This document shows positions 17,814 to 28,661 of a stretch of DNA of 64,000 nucleotides, piece after piece. Under the pieces are notes generated by a model. It did not search any database. It was not told the DNA's origin and was given only the letters and a program-made list of their open reading frames with translations. Within the stretch, counting starts at the first letter, position 1; the number at the start of each line of letters is the position of its first letter. This DNA comes from an uncultured Lachnospiraceae bacterium (GTDB taxonomy: Bacteria; Bacillota; Clostridia; Lachnospirales; Lachnospiraceae): positions 18,791 to 82,790 of the forward strand of contig CAOKPU010000004.1 of NCBI GenBank assembly GCA_948470755.1. The letters are read 5' to 3'. A program made the translations under genes and the position numbers.

Positions 17814-19445
17814 ATGAACGGTGCAGATGCAATTATAAAATGTTTGGAAAAAGAAGGGGTGGAAACTGTTTTCGGATATCCAGGGGTGGCGATTTGTCCT
17901 TTTTATAACAGTATACTGGAATCGGAAATCAGGACGATATTGATAAGGACGGAACAGAATGCGGCCCATGCCGCCAGCGGGTTTACGCGCGTTTCCGGAA
18001 AGCCGGGAGTTTGCGCGGTGACTTCCGGCCCGGGGGCGACGAATGTGATTACGGGGATTGCAACGGCTTTTGCAGACAGCATCCCGTTGATATGTATTAC
18101 CGGGCAGGTCAACAGCGAATTGATAGGTAGCGATGTTTTTCAGGAAGCGGATATCACGGGGGCGGTCGAGTCCTTTGTGAAGTACAGCTATTTGGTAAAA
18201 AATGTCAATGATATTCCAAGGGTATTCAAGGAAGCTTTTCATATTGCGAATACAGGAAGGAAAGGCCCGGTGTTGATCGATGTCCCTATCGATGTCCAGA
18301 ATGCGCAGATGGCAAAATTCCATTATCCGGAAGAAATCAGCATGAGGACTTACAAACCAACTGTGAAGGGAAATATCGTTCAGATTAAGAAAGTCATCAA
18401 AGAACTGGAAAAGGCGAAGCGCCCGATCATATGTGCTGGGGGCGGCGTGCTTTTGAGCAATGCGGAAGGGGAATTGAGGGAATTCTCGGAAACATATAAA
18501 ATCCCTGTAGTTTCTACTATGATGGGGATCGGCGCTATGCCTACAAGGCATCCTATGTATTATGGAATGGTAGGGAATAATGGAAAGCCTTGCGCCAACC
18601 GGGCGATGAACGAATCGGATCTGCTGATAATGGTGGGTGCAAGGGTAGCGGACCGGGCAGTCAGCCAGCCGGATTTGATTACGAATAATAAAGTGCTGGT
18701 GCATATAGACGTTGACCCTGCAGAAATCGGAAAAAACGTTGGGCCGCATATCCCTTTGGTAGGCGATGTGAAGCATATTTTTGCGGATCTGATGAATCAG
18801 GAGATGATTTGCAGCAAGGTAAGCTGCTATTATGAAGATTGGATACATACGCTGGATGGTTATAAGGAAAAGATGGCTGTGGTAAGGAAGCCGAATGAAA
18901 ATTATGTGGATCCTGCCCGGTTTATTACAATGCTTTCCGATAAAATGGAAGAAGACGGCATTTATGTGGCGGACGTGGGGCAGAACCAGATATGGTCGTG
19001 TGGCTATCATATCGTGAAAAAAGGACGTTTTCTGACTTCCGGGGGCATGGGGACCATGGGGTATTCCATACCGGCCGCTATGGGGGCGAAGCTGGCGCAG
19101 CCGGAAAAACAGGTGATAGCCGTATGCGGCGACGGGTCGTTCCAGATGTCTATGATGGAGCTTGCTACGATGCGCCAGCATGACATCCCGGTTAAGATCA
19201 TCGTCCTAAAGAACAATTACCTTGGTATGGTCAGGGAATTCCAGCATTATACCTACAAAGACAACTATTCGGTGGTGGATTTGTCCGGCAGCCCGGACTT
19301 GGAAAAGCTGACGGCCGCTTACGGAATGGATTTTCTCCGTCTGGAAACGATGGAAAAAGCGGAAGAAACGATAGAAGCATTTTTAAAGGGAAATAAATCC
19401 GTACTGTTGGAGTGCATCATTGATCCCTTGGATCTGGTAAAATAG
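17814..19445 (+). CDS. ilvB: Acetolactate synthase, large (catalytic) subunit
   Basis: Condenses pyruvate with pyruvate or 2-oxobutyrate using thiamine diphosphate, the first common step to valine, leucine and isoleucine. The protein has 543 residues in three domains: an N-terminal TPP-binding domain with the catalytic Glu in RTEQNAAHAA, a central domain, and a C-terminal domain with the TPP/Mg motif GDGSFQMSMMELAT...NN. The start ATG 17814 has GAGGAGA upstream. It is followed at 12 bases by the first of two ilvN genes and then ilvC, a biosynthetic operon. No T-box leader is seen in the 60-base gap before it, so control probably comes from further upstream. Confidence 0.95.
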   Translation: MNGADAIIKCLEKEGVETVFGYPGVAICPFYNSILESEIRTILIRTEQNAAHAASGFTRVSGKPGVCAVTSGPGATNVITGIATAFADSIPLICITGQVNSELIGSDVFQEADITGAVESFVKYSYLVKNVNDIPRVFKEAFHIANTGRKGPVLIDVPIDVQNAQMAKFHYPEEISMRTYKPTVKGNIVQIKKVIKELEKAKRPIICAGGGVLLSNAEGELREFSETYKIPVVSTMMGIGAMPTRHPMYYGMVGNNGKPCANRAMNESDLLIMVGARVADRAVSQPDLITNNKVLVHIDVDPAEIGKNVGPHIPLVGDVKHIFADLMNQEMICSKVSCYYEDWIHTLDGYKEKMAVVRKPNENYVDPARFITMLSDKMEEDGIYVADVGQNQIWSCGYHIVKKGRFLTSGGMGTMGYSIPAAMGAKLAQPEKQVIAVCGDGSFQMSMMELATMRQHDIPVKIIVLKNNYLGMVREFQHYTYKDNYSVVDLSGSPDLEKLTAAYGMDFLRLETMEKAEETIEAFLKGNKSVLLECIIDPLDLVK

Positions 19446-19457
19446 GAGGACGTAAGA

Positions 19458-19940
19458 ATGAAAAGAATCTATTCTGTTTTAGTGGAAAACCGTTCCGGTG
19501 TTCTTTGCAAGGTGGCAGGGCTTTTTTCCAGAAGATGCTTTAATATTGATTCCCTTGCGGTAGGAGAGACGGATGACCCGGCAGTGTCTTGTATGACGAT
19601 TGTCAGCAGCGGGGATGAGAGGACGATTGAACAGATTGAAAAGCAGTTGAATAAAAAACTGGATGTTATTAAAGTAAAGACTTTTGACGAGAATAAGAGC
19701 ATCAGCCGGGAATTGATGCTGATTAAGGTAAAATACAACCGGAATAACCGCAGGGACATTATGGAAAACTGCGATATTATGAAAGCGCAGATTGTGGATA
19801 TGTCAAAAAATATGATGATCATACAGATTTGCGATGTGCCGGAGCGGATCCAGCTTTTTATCAAGATGCTGCAGTCCATCAGCATAGTGGAAGTGGCAAG
19901 AACGGGGACTTTGGCCCTGCCCAAGTGTATTGACTTTTAA
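19458..19940 (+). CDS. ilvN: Acetolactate synthase, small (regulatory) subunit, copy 1
   Basis: A 160-residue regulatory subunit that binds the catalytic subunit and mediates valine feedback. The ACT domain is at the N-terminus (YSVLVENRSGVLCKVAGLFSRR) and the IlvN C-terminal domain follows. A TAGGAGG ribosome site lies ahead. It is 28-30% similar by eye to the next gene, a second small subunit, so this is a tandem paralogue pair and not a split gene: both have complete ACT and C-terminal domains. Confidence 0.92.
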   Translation: MKRIYSVLVENRSGVLCKVAGLFSRRCFNIDSLAVGETDDPAVSCMTIVSSGDERTIEQIEKQLNKKLDVIKVKTFDENKSISRELMLIKVKYNRNNRRDIMENCDIMKAQIVDMSKNMMIIQICDVPERIQLFIKMLQSISIVEVARTGTLALPKCIDF

Positions 19941-19994
19941 GATGTCAGTTGATAAAATAAATGTCGGATGTTAAAGGGTAAACGGAGGGATGAT

Positions 19995-20507
19995 ATGCAA
20001 AAAAAAGTATTTCAGCTTTTGGTGGACAATACATCAGGCGTATTGAGCAGGATATCTGGCCTTTTTTCAAGGAGAGGTTATAATATTGAGAGTATTACGG
20101 CAGGAGTGACTGCGGATGCAAGGTATACAAGGATTACGATTGTAGCATCCGGGGATGATGAGATCCTGGATCAGATTGAAAAGCAAGTGGCCAAGCTGGT
20201 GGATGTAAGGGATATTAAAGTCCTTGCCCCGGGAGACAGCGTATATAGGGAATTGGTATTGATCAAAATAAAGGCGGCGGCCAGGGAACGGCAGGCGGTT
20301 ATCTCAGTAGCGGATATTTTCCGTGCAAAAATTGTTGATGTGGCGCCGGAAAGCCTGATTGTGGAATTGACCGGGACCCAGTCGAAGATAGAAGCGTTTA
20401 TCAGCCTGCTGGAAGGATATGAAATACTGGAATTGGCAAGAACGGGTATTACCGGCCTTGGCAGAGGGATCGACAAGGTAACATATCTGGACGATTTAGA
20501 GGATTAA
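19995..20507 (+). CDS. ilvN: Acetolactate synthase, small (regulatory) subunit, copy 2
   Basis: A 170-residue second small subunit starting at ATG 19995, just behind GGAGGGA; a longer in-frame start at 19968 has no site. The ACT domain begins FQLLVDNTSGVLSRISGLFSRRGYNIESI, here abbreviated to its first motif VDNTSGVLSRISGLFSRR, closer to the classical IlvN/IlvH consensus than copy 1. A C-terminal domain with ARTGITGLGRG ends the protein. The two copies could give different feedback responses or form mixed complexes with IlvB; this is inference. A hairpin at 20528-20554 separates it from ilvC. Confidence 0.92.
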   Translation: MQKKVFQLLVDNTSGVLSRISGLFSRRGYNIESITAGVTADARYTRITIVASGDDEILDQIEKQVAKLVDVRDIKVLAPGDSVYRELVLIKIKAAARERQAVISVADIFRAKIVDVAPESLIVELTGTQSKIEAFISLLEGYEILELARTGITGLGRGIDKVTYLDDLED

Positions 20508-20527
20508 GGAAGCATTTTGTTAGCTCT

Positions 20528-20554
20528 AAAGCCCCTTTATGAGGGAGGGCTTTT
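20528..20554 (+). terminator. Terminator-like hairpin between ilvN copy 2 and ilvC
   Basis: AAAGCCC and GGGCTTT pair around a 12-base loop, ending in TTTT. It could terminate or partly attenuate read-through into ilvC. Confidence 0.5.
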
Positions 20555-20570
20555 CAAGTTATACAGGTAA

Positions 20571-21623
<1,053 letters not shown>

Positions 21624-21643
21624 TCTTATATGAAGTCAAAAAA

Positions 21644-21687
21644 CGGCAGTTGTACATCGCAATGGATGCGGCTGCCGGTTTTTATTT
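21644..21687 (+). terminator. Terminator of the ilv operon
   Basis: CGGCAG (21644-21649) pairs with CTGCCG (21672-21677), with an inner CATC/GATG pair, and is followed by a long T-rich run. Confidence 0.75.
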
Positions 21688-21720
21688 TGCCCTATAACTC
21701 TGCCTTCATATTTTTTCTCA

Positions 21721-21749
21721 TTGACTTTTCTTCTTATGCAAGATAATAT
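21721..21749 (+). promoter_or_regulatory. Promoter of the first hybrid kinase gene
   Basis: TTGACT (21721-21726), 17-base spacer, TAATAT (21744-21749). Confidence 0.5.
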
Positions 21750-21830
21750 ATAAATGGTGATTTTACTAATCAGTCTTATATACATAAAAATGTCTGAATT
21801 ATATGAGCATGGTAAAAAGGAGTGGAATTC

Positions 21831-24377
21831 GTGTTTATCAGGACTAAAAAATTTTTATGGGTAAGCTTTACCTGTTTGATCATTTTTTGTATTACAGTAT
21901 TTATCTGGGTATCTGTTTCCATGACCAAGAAAAGCGAGGAAGCGATCAGTGATATCGGCATGATTTATATGGAAGAGATGAGCAAGCAGATACAACAGAA
22001 GTTTAAGTCCATTACGGAACTGCGCGTAGCCCAGGTAGAAGGGATCATAATGCGCACTCCTCAGTCAGAGGAAGGCTACAGCGATGAATTGATAGAGGAA
22101 TTGGCGCTTGGGGCCCAGGTGCGTAATTTTACCTATCTGGCGTTATATGCGGAAGATGGGGAATGCGAAGTGATTTACGGCCAGCCGGTGGAGATCCGTT
22201 ATCATGATGAATTTATGGAGCTGTTAAAGAACCATTCGATGAAGGTAAGCAGCGGCGAAGGCCATAATGGGGAAAGGGTGCTTCTTTTATCGGCAGATGC
22301 GGAATACGATATGAGATCAGGCAAAAAAAGCATATGCCTGATAGCGGGTATTGAGATGGAAGTGTTGAATCAGGAAATGGCTCTGGAAGGGGATGAATCC
22401 CTTGTGTATTCGCATGTCGTCCGGAAAGACGGAAGTTATGTAATCCGTAACGGGGAGGCGTTCCGGGACAATTATTTTAACCGGATGGAAGAAATACTTC
22501 TGGAATACAATGGCAAAAAGACGGATGACTATTTGCGCGAAATGAAAGCGGCCATGTTGGCGGGAGAGGATTATTCCGCCCTTGTTTTGACGGATGAAGC
22601 CCACAGGCATATTTACTGCACCCCTTTGTATGGCAGCGACTGGTATCTGATCAGCGTTATGCCTTATGGGATGCTGGATGATGCGATTAATGGCCTGGGA
22701 GAGGAACGGGTCAATACGATGCTTGCGGGCTGCGGTTTTATATTGGCGGTAGTAGTCGTGATCTTTATCTTATATTACACAGCATCCCAGCAGCAGATGC
22801 GGTTATTGGATGAAGCGAAAGAAGAGGCGCTTCGCGCAAGTAAGGCAAAAAGCGAATTCCTTTCCAACATGAGCCATGATATCCGTACGCCGATGAATGG
22901 GATTGTGGGGATGACGGCGATTGCCATGACGAATATTGATGATATTGGGAGGGTAAAGGACTGCCTAAAGAAGATTACCTTATCCAGCAAACATTTGCTT
23001 GGTTTGATTAACGATGTACTGGATATGTCAAAGATTGAGAATGGGAAACTGTCCATTAATATGGAATTGATTTCGCTGCGGGATGCGATGGGAAGCATTG
23101 TCAATATCGTGCAGCCTCAGATCAAAGCAAAAAACCAGCATTTTGATATTTTTATTCAAAACATTATTGTGGAAGATGTATATTGCGACAGTGTAAGGCT
23201 GAATCAGATTTTGATCAATCTTTTGTCGAATGCTGTCAAGTTTACGCCTGAGGAAGGCCGGATCAATGTATATTTGACACAGGAAGAACTGCCCAAAGAG
23301 ACAGGACGCATCCGTTGCCATTTCAGGGTGAAGGATAATGGGATCGGAATGACGCATGAGTTCCAGGAAAAGATTTTTGAGACATTTTCCAGGGAAGATT
23401 CGGCCAGGGTACAGAAAACAGAAGGGACCGGCCTGGGTATGGCAATCACAAAGTACATTGTGGAGGCGATGGGTGGTACGATAGAATTGAAAAGCGAACA
23501 TGGGGAAGGAAGCGAATTCCATGTCGTGCTGGATCTGGAAAAGGCAACGGTCCTGGAAGAAGACATGATTTTGCCGGCATGGAATATGTTGGTAGTGGAT
23601 AATAATGAAGATCTCTGCCGTAGTGCGGTTTCCGTATTAAAGGAGATTGGCGTTGATGCGGAATGGACATTGGATGGACGGACAGCGGTGAAAATGGTGG
23701 AAAAGCGCCATAAAGAACACAAGGATTATGAAATTGTCCTTCTGGATTGGAAAATGCCGGGGATGGATGGCGTAGAAACGACAAAAGAGATTCGTAAGCT
23801 GTTGGGGGATGAGGTTCCCATCCTTATTATTTCTGCCTATGATTGGAGTGATATCGAAGAGGAAGCGCGGGCGGCTGGTGCCCATGGTTTTATCTCCAAG
23901 CCGTTGTTTAAATCAAATCTTTATCTTGGCCTTAGCCATTATATCAATGGCGTGACGGAAGAGGCGGATGAACATGAGGAACCGCTCTATGATTTTACCG
24001 GGAAAAGGATCCTTCTGGCGGAAGATAATGATTTGAACTGGGAGATCGCCAATGAGATTCTTTCCAGCGCAGGATTTGAAATGGAATGGGCGGAAAACGG
24101 AAAGATCTGTGTGGATAAATTTGAACAGTCTGCCGTAGGGACTTATGACGTTATCCTGATGGATATCCGAATGCCGGTTATGGATGGTTATGGGGCGGCA
24201 AAGGCTATCCGGGCTTTGGATCGCCCGGATGCAGATATCCCGATTATTGCAATGACGGCCGATGCCTTTTCTGAGGATGTCCGCCGGTGTTTAGAGTGCG
24301 GTATGAATGCCCATATTGCAAAACCTATTGACATTAATAATTTAATCCAGCATCTGCAGAAATATTTAAAAGAATAA
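21831..24377 (+). CDS. Membrane hybrid histidine kinase with two receiver domains
   Basis: An 848-residue sensor. The start is GTG 21831, 8 bases behind AAGGAG; an upstream GTG at 21822 overlaps that site. A membrane helix (about 8-30), an extracytoplasmic sensor domain of about 260 residues (probably Cache-like), a second helix (about 295-318), a HisKA domain with the phospho-accepting His in [13 protein letters not shown] (about 349) and a HATPase (N-box NLLSNAVKF, then GTGLGMAI) are in order. Receiver 1 has Asp639 in [12 protein letters not shown]. Receiver 2 (about 725-848) has Asp in [14 protein letters not shown] and is intact. No output DNA-binding domain is present. With the following kinase and HD-GYP protein it forms a three-gene signalling cassette. 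The ligand is unknown. Confidence 0.93.
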   Translation: MFIRTKKFLWVSFTCLIIFCITVFIWVSVSMTKKSEEAISDIGMIYMEEMSKQIQQKFKSITELRVAQVEGIIMRTPQSEEGYSDELIEELALGAQVRNFTYLALYAEDGECEVIYGQPVEIRYHDEFMELLKNHSMKVSSGEGHNGERVLLLSADAEYDMRSGKKSICLIAGIEMEVLNQEMALEGDESLVYSHVVRKDGSYVIRNGEAFRDNYFNRMEEILLEYNGKKTDDYLREMKAAMLAGEDYSALVLTDEAHRHIYCTPLYGSDWYLISVMPYGMLDDAINGLGEERVNTMLAGCGFILAVVVVIFILYYTASQQQMRLLDEAKEEALRASKAKSEFLSNMSHDIRTPMNGIVGMTAIAMTNIDDIGRVKDCLKKITLSSKHLLGLINDVLDMSKIENGKLSINMELISLRDAMGSIVNIVQPQIKAKNQHFDIFIQNIIVEDVYCDSVRLNQILINLLSNAVKFTPEEGRINVYLTQEELPKETGRIRCHFRVKDNGIGMTHEFQEKIFETFSREDSARVQKTEGTGLGMAITKYIVEAMGGTIELKSEHGEGSEFHVVLDLEKATVLEEDMILPAWNMLVVDNNEDLCRSAVSVLKEIGVDAEWTLDGRTAVKMVEKRHKEHKDYEIVLLDWKMPGMDGVETTKEIRKLLGDEVPILIISAYDWSDIEEEARAAGAHGFISKPLFKSNLYLGLSHYINGVTEEADEHEEPLYDFTGKRILLAEDNDLNWEIANEILSSAGFEMEWAENGKICVDKFEQSAVGTYDVILMDIRMPVMDGYGAAKAIRALDRPDADIPIIAMTADAFSEDVRRCLECGMNAHIAKPIDINNLIQHLQKYLKE

Positions 24378-24401
24378 TATTATTTTTTAAGTAGTTAAGG
24401 G

Positions 24402-24430
24402 GCCGGTCCTTTGAGAGAGGGGCCGGCTTT
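24402..24430 (+). terminator. Terminator after the first hybrid kinase gene
   Basis: GCCGGTCC (24402-24409) pairs with GGGCCGGC (24420-24427), one G-T pair, followed by TTT. The gap 24378-24581 also holds a perfect 8-bp hairpin (TATAGGAA/TTCCTATA, 24523-24549) just before the next gene. Confidence 0.55.
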
Positions 24431-24581
24431 CTGGACAAAAGAGTATTTCCTATATTTTGCTTCAGGGTTTTTGGCGGCGCAGTTTTTGTTCCGCGTGTAT
24501 AGCAGTGTATCATTTTTTATCATATAGGAAGCCGGATAGCTTTCCTATAGAAAAAAATTGACCAAGTTAGGGGGCTTTTAG

Positions 24582-27494
24582 GTGCTTAAAAGAGGAAGAA
24601 AATATATAGCCATATTCATTGCGGCGCTGGCGCTGCTGTTAGGGGTATATAGCGCCGGATTTATTGAAAACCGGATTGTAGAGGAAAGCGTCAGCCATTT
24701 GGAAGAGATTTACAGCCAGATTAACGCTTCTTTTTCCGTATTGGTTTCCAACAATTGGAATATGCTGGATGACTGGAAATATCACATTGGGCATACGGTG
24801 GATGAATCGGAGGAAAAGCTGCACGAGTTTTTACAAAATGGGAAAGACAATTGGAAGTTTACAGATTTTTACTTTTTAGATAAAAATGGGAACTACCGTT
24901 CTTTTTTGGGACAGGAAGGCATTATGGATTTAGGCCCCCAGTTAGAGATGGTAATGCTGGAACAAAAGAAAATTGTTGTGGAAGGACGCTTAAATGACGG
25001 GGCTTCGCTAACGATATTTGCAATCCCGGTGGAAAGCGGGTTGTATCGCGGGATTGAATATTCCGCAATTGCTGTGGGGTATAACAGCAACGATTTAAGA
25101 AAAACGTTAAACATTAATGCTTTTCACCAGCAGTCGGAATATTATGTAGTCTGCCCGGATGGAAGGATATTGTTCAGCACAAAGAGCGGGGAAGGGCAGC
25201 CGGATAATCTTTTGGAATATCTGGGCGGTAAGATCAAAATTATAGATAGCAGTAGGGAACAGGTGGCTTCTGATTTTGAGAACGGCAATCAGGGGGTAAT
25301 ACGTTTCGAGGCCGCAGGCAATGTCTATTATATGGTTTATCATAAGATAGGTTTTCAGGATTGGGTCGCGATCGGGATTGTGCCGGAGAATATAGTCAAT
25401 GCCAGCATGAATCATGTGAGGACCGCAACTATTGTAGTATTTACCTTTTTCTTTTTATTTGTATGCATTTTGGAACTCATGTATATGGCATCCCTGAGGA
25501 AAAAGGCGGTGCGGGAAAAAGATCTGGAAATCAAGTTCCGTGAAAAATTATTTGGGATCTTAACAAATAATGTGGATGATATTTTCGTCATGTTTTCTTT
25601 GGACGGTTTTGTAGTGGATTATGTCAGCCCCAATATTGAAAATGTCTTAGGGGTGACGGGTGAAGCGATTAAGAATGATTTGAATGTGTTGAATTTATCA
25701 ATCGTAGATAAAGAACATATTTTATCCAAAGAGATCCTTCAAAAGGTGGCGATGGGGGACAACTGGCAGGAAGAAGGGGAATTTATCCAGCAGCAGACGG
25801 GGGAGCAAAGATGGTATCAGCAGACGGTGCATCATGTGTCTATTGAGGATAAGGACCGGTTTATTCTGGTGCTTTCCGACAGGACAAAAGAACGCCAGAT
25901 CAATCAGAAGCTGCAGCAGGCTTTGGATATTGCGCAGGGGGCTAACGAGGCAAAGAGCAATTTCCTTGCCAATATGTCGCACGATATGAGAACGCCGATG
26001 AATGCAATTATCGGTTACACTACTTTGCTGGAAAAGGATGCGGACCAGCCGGGCAAAGTAAGGGATTACACGCAGAAGATCATGTCATCTAGTTATCATC
26101 TTCTCGGATTAATCAACGATGTGTTGGATATGGGGAAAATAGAAAGCGGAAGAACGGCTTTGAAGCTGTCCGAGTTTAATCTTGCAGTGCTGCTGGAAGA
26201 GATAAATACGATTATACTTCCTCAGGCGAGGGCGAAAGATCAGAAATTTTCTATCCGTACTTATGGCCTGTATCAGGAATTGTTTATTGGCGACAGAGTG
26301 AGGATCCAGCAGATCCTTATGAATCTTGTATCCAATGCGGTGAAATATACGCCGGAAGAGGGGGAAATCGAACTACATATTTATAATAGAAACCAGACTT
26401 CCCATAATTATGCAAGACTGCGGTTTGAAGTAAGGGATACGGGGATTGGCATGAGCAGCGAGTTCAAGGACATGATTTTCGAGCCTTTTACAAGAGAAGC
26501 CAATACGACGTTGAGCGGCATCCAGGGTACAGGCCTGGGTATGGCAATTACGAAAAGCCTTGTGGATCTGATGGGCGGCACTATTTTTGTGGAAAGCGTC
26601 CAAGGGGAAGGCAGTATTTTTACGGTAGATCTGGAACTGAGGATTTCCAAGCAAGTAGAGGGCGGTGATTTCTGGAAGACGCATGGGATATATAGCATGT
26701 TGGTGATAGACGGGGAGGAAGACGTATGCGTCAATATCCAGAACCTCATGGCCGGTACCAGCGTATATGTACAGTATGCCTTGGAAGGTTATACGGCTTT
26801 GGAAATGATCGAAAAGAAAATGCTGCAGAATAATGCGTACAGCCTGATCCTGCTGGCATGGAAGCTGCCAAAGATGGATGGGATAGAGACTGCGAGGCGG
26901 ATTAGGGAGAAAATCGGGAGCCGTATTCCAATCTTTGTTCTTACGGAATACGATTGGAGCGAGGTGGAAAAAGAGGCAAGAGCGGCGGGAGTTAATGCAT
27001 TTTTGCAGAAACCATTTTTTATATCTAATTTCCGTCAAGTTGTGGAACAACTTCATAGCGGGGAGGAATATGATGGGGAAGATAAGAAAAAGGAACGGAA
27101 AATAAAAAGATCTTTATCCGACCTAAACTTCCTGATTGCAGAGGATAATGCCATCAATGCGGAAATTATTACGGAACTGCTCCAGTTAGAAGGGGCAAGA
27201 TGCGATCTGGCGGAAAATGGGAAAGCCGCATTGGAAATGTTTGAAAAATCCAGCACCGGTTATTATGATATTATTCTTATGGATATCCAGATGCCGGTGA
27301 TGAATGGATATGATGCGGCGAGGGAAATCAGGAAATGCAGGCATCCTGATGCAAAGACAATCCCGATAGCGGCAATGACCGCGAACGCGTTTGCCGAGGA
27401 TGTACGGAACTCCCTGGAAGCAGGAATGAATGTCCATATATCCAAACCGGTCAATATGGATGTTTTAAGATCCTCAGTATTAAAATTAGTGTGA
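24582..27494 (+). CDS. Membrane hybrid histidine kinase with PAS and two receivers, the first lacking its phospho-acceptor
   Basis: A 970-residue sensor starting at GTG 24582. A membrane helix (about 6-26), an extracytoplasmic sensor (about 30-280), a second helix (about 283-305), PAS (about 320-440), HisKA with His in NMSHDMRTPMN (about 466) and HATPase ([17 protein letters not shown]) are in order. Receiver 1 reads LILLAWKLPKMDG: the phospho-acceptor Asp is Ala759 (codon GCA at 26856), and only the acidic pair and the later Lys remain, so it cannot be phosphorylated normally. Receiver 2 (about 850-970) has Asp901 in ILMDIQMPVMNGYD and is intact. It is a paralogue of the previous kinase. The last codons and TGA fall inside a repeat fragment (27486-27519). 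Confidence 0.93.
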   Translation: MLKRGRKYIAIFIAALALLLGVYSAGFIENRIVEESVSHLEEIYSQINASFSVLVSNNWNMLDDWKYHIGHTVDESEEKLHEFLQNGKDNWKFTDFYFLDKNGNYRSFLGQEGIMDLGPQLEMVMLEQKKIVVEGRLNDGASLTIFAIPVESGLYRGIEYSAIAVGYNSNDLRKTLNINAFHQQSEYYVVCPDGRILFSTKSGEGQPDNLLEYLGGKIKIIDSSREQVASDFENGNQGVIRFEAAGNVYYMVYHKIGFQDWVAIGIVPENIVNASMNHVRTATIVVFTFFFLFVCILELMYMASLRKKAVREKDLEIKFREKLFGILTNNVDDIFVMFSLDGFVVDYVSPNIENVLGVTGEAIKNDLNVLNLSIVDKEHILSKEILQKVAMGDNWQEEGEFIQQQTGEQRWYQQTVHHVSIEDKDRFILVLSDRTKERQINQKLQQALDIAQGANEAKSNFLANMSHDMRTPMNAIIGYTTLLEKDADQPGKVRDYTQKIMSSSYHLLGLINDVLDMGKIESGRTALKLSEFNLAVLLEEINTIILPQARAKDQKFSIRTYGLYQELFIGDRVRIQQILMNLVSNAVKYTPEEGEIELHIYNRNQTSHNYARLRFEVRDTGIGMSSEFKDMIFEPFTREANTTLSGIQGTGLGMAITKSLVDLMGGTIFVESVQGEGSIFTVDLELRISKQVEGGDFWKTHGIYSMLVIDGEEDVCVNIQNLMAGTSVYVQYALEGYTALEMIEKKMLQNNAYSLILLAWKLPKMDGIETARRIREKIGSRIPIFVLTEYDWSEVEKEARAAGVNAFLQKPFFISNFRQVVEQLHSGEEYDGEDKKKERKIKRSLSDLNFLIAEDNAINAEIITELLQLEGARCDLAENGKAALEMFEKSSTGYYDIILMDIQMPVMNGYDAAREIRKCRHPDAKTIPIAAMTANAFAEDVRNSLEAGMNVHISKPVNMDVLRSSVLKLV

Positions 27495-27519
27495 GAAGAA
27501 CTTCTAAAGTTCAACAGCA
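27486..27519 (+). repeat. Truncated copy of the three-way-junction repeat
   Basis: A 34-base stretch identical in 33 of 34 positions to the first 34 bases of the full repeat at 32491. It begins TTAGTGTGAG and overlaps the stop codon of the kinase gene; the ribosome site of the next gene follows directly. Confidence 0.7.
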
Positions 27520-27534
27520 AAAGAAGGGAGATTT

Positions 27535-28644
27535 ATGCGTAATAAAGTTCTTGTAGTGGATGACATGGAATTAAACAGGGAACTGCTGGCGGAAATTCTA
27601 AAAGATGAATATGATATCGCGATGGCAGAAAACGGAAGACAGGCTCTGGAATATCTGGAGAATGAAAATCAGGAAATTGCAGTGATTTTGATGGATTTGA
27701 TCATGCCGGAAATGGATGGGTTTGAAGTACTGAAAATAATGAAGGAGAAATCGTGGATCGATAAGATCCCGGTTCTTGTAATCAGTGGGGAGTCTTCGAT
27801 TAAAGTAGAGCAGGAATGCTTTGAATATGGGGTTTCTGATTTTATTCATAAACCTTTTGACAATGTGCTTGTAAAAAAGAGGGTGGAAAATGTAGTAAAC
27901 CTGTTCCAATATCAAAGAGGATTAGAACATAAGGTTGCCGAGCAGACGGAGACTTTGCGGGAACAGAACCAGATTCTGCAGCTTCAGGCGAAACGCTTAA
28001 GGCAGAGCAATGACAACATCATTGATATCCTTGGTACGGTAGTGGAATATCGGAACGTGGAAAGCGGGGAACACGTAAAAAGGGTAAAAGGCTATACGAG
28101 GATTATTGCGGAAGAACTTTGCAGGGCCTTTCCGGAATATGGACTGACGCGGGAAAAAATAGATGTGATTGTTTCCGCCAGCGCGCTGCATGATCTTGGG
28201 AAAATCGCCATACCGGACAGCATCCTTATGAAGCCGGGGCGGTTTACCCCGGAAGAATTTAACTGCATGAAAGCACATACGGTCCGTGGGTGTGAGATTG
28301 TGAGCAACATCCGGGGCGTATGGGATGAGGAGTATGCGAAAACCGGTTATGATATATGCAGGTACCATCACGAGAGATTTGACGGGAGAGGATACCCGGA
28401 CGGCCTGGAAGGGGATGAAATACCGATTTCCGCCCAGATCGTTTCCATTGCGGATGTTTACGACGCTTTGGTGAATGAAAGAGTATACAAAGATGCATTT
28501 ACAAAGGAAAAAGCATTTCAAATGATTATGAACGGGGAATGCGGTGTTTTTTCCCCGAAGATCCTGGAATGTTTTAAAAATACGAAAGAACGGTTTGAAA
28601 GGTTGGCGGAACGGAAAGCGGAGAATGAAGCAGAAACGGAATAA
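27535..28644 (+). CDS. Response regulator with HD-GYP output domain
   Basis: A 369-residue cytoplasmic protein. The receiver (about 1-120) has acidic residues VVDD and phospho-acceptor Asp in [12 protein letters not shown] (about 53). A short coiled-coil linker leads to an HD-GYP domain (about 160-355) with [10 protein letters not shown] and [14 protein letters not shown], the metal and GYP motifs of c-di-GMP phosphodiesterases. Its position 40 bases after two hybrid kinases makes it the likely final acceptor of their phosphorelay, lowering c-di-GMP on signal; this is inference from context. AAGGGAG precedes the ATG. It ends 17 bases before leuC. Confidence 0.94.
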   Translation: MRNKVLVVDDMELNRELLAEILKDEYDIAMAENGRQALEYLENENQEIAVILMDLIMPEMDGFEVLKIMKEKSWIDKIPVLVISGESSIKVEQECFEYGVSDFIHKPFDNVLVKKRVENVVNLFQYQRGLEHKVAEQTETLREQNQILQLQAKRLRQSNDNIIDILGTVVEYRNVESGEHVKRVKGYTRIIAEELCRAFPEYGLTREKIDVIVSASALHDLGKIAIPDSILMKPGRFTPEEFNCMKAHTVRGCEIVSNIRGVWDEEYAKTGYDICRYHHERFDGRGYPDGLEGDEIPISAQIVSIADVYDALVNERVYKDAFTKEKAFQMIMNGECGVFSPKILECFKNTKERFERLAERKAENEAETE

Positions 28645-28661
28645 GAACGGAGGGATATGAA

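Noticed and set aside
17652-19181. A 509-codon open frame on the minus strand
   Set aside because: It lies antisense to ilvB in a His/Tyr/Phe-rich frame typical of the reverse of a real gene; no family motif is visible.
19458-20507. A frameshifted single ilvN gene
   Set aside because: Both frames have a complete ACT domain and C-terminal domain, with their own ribosome sites and different sequences.
26373-27056. A 227-codon minus-strand frame
   Set aside because: It is antisense to the receiver domains of the second kinase; no motif.
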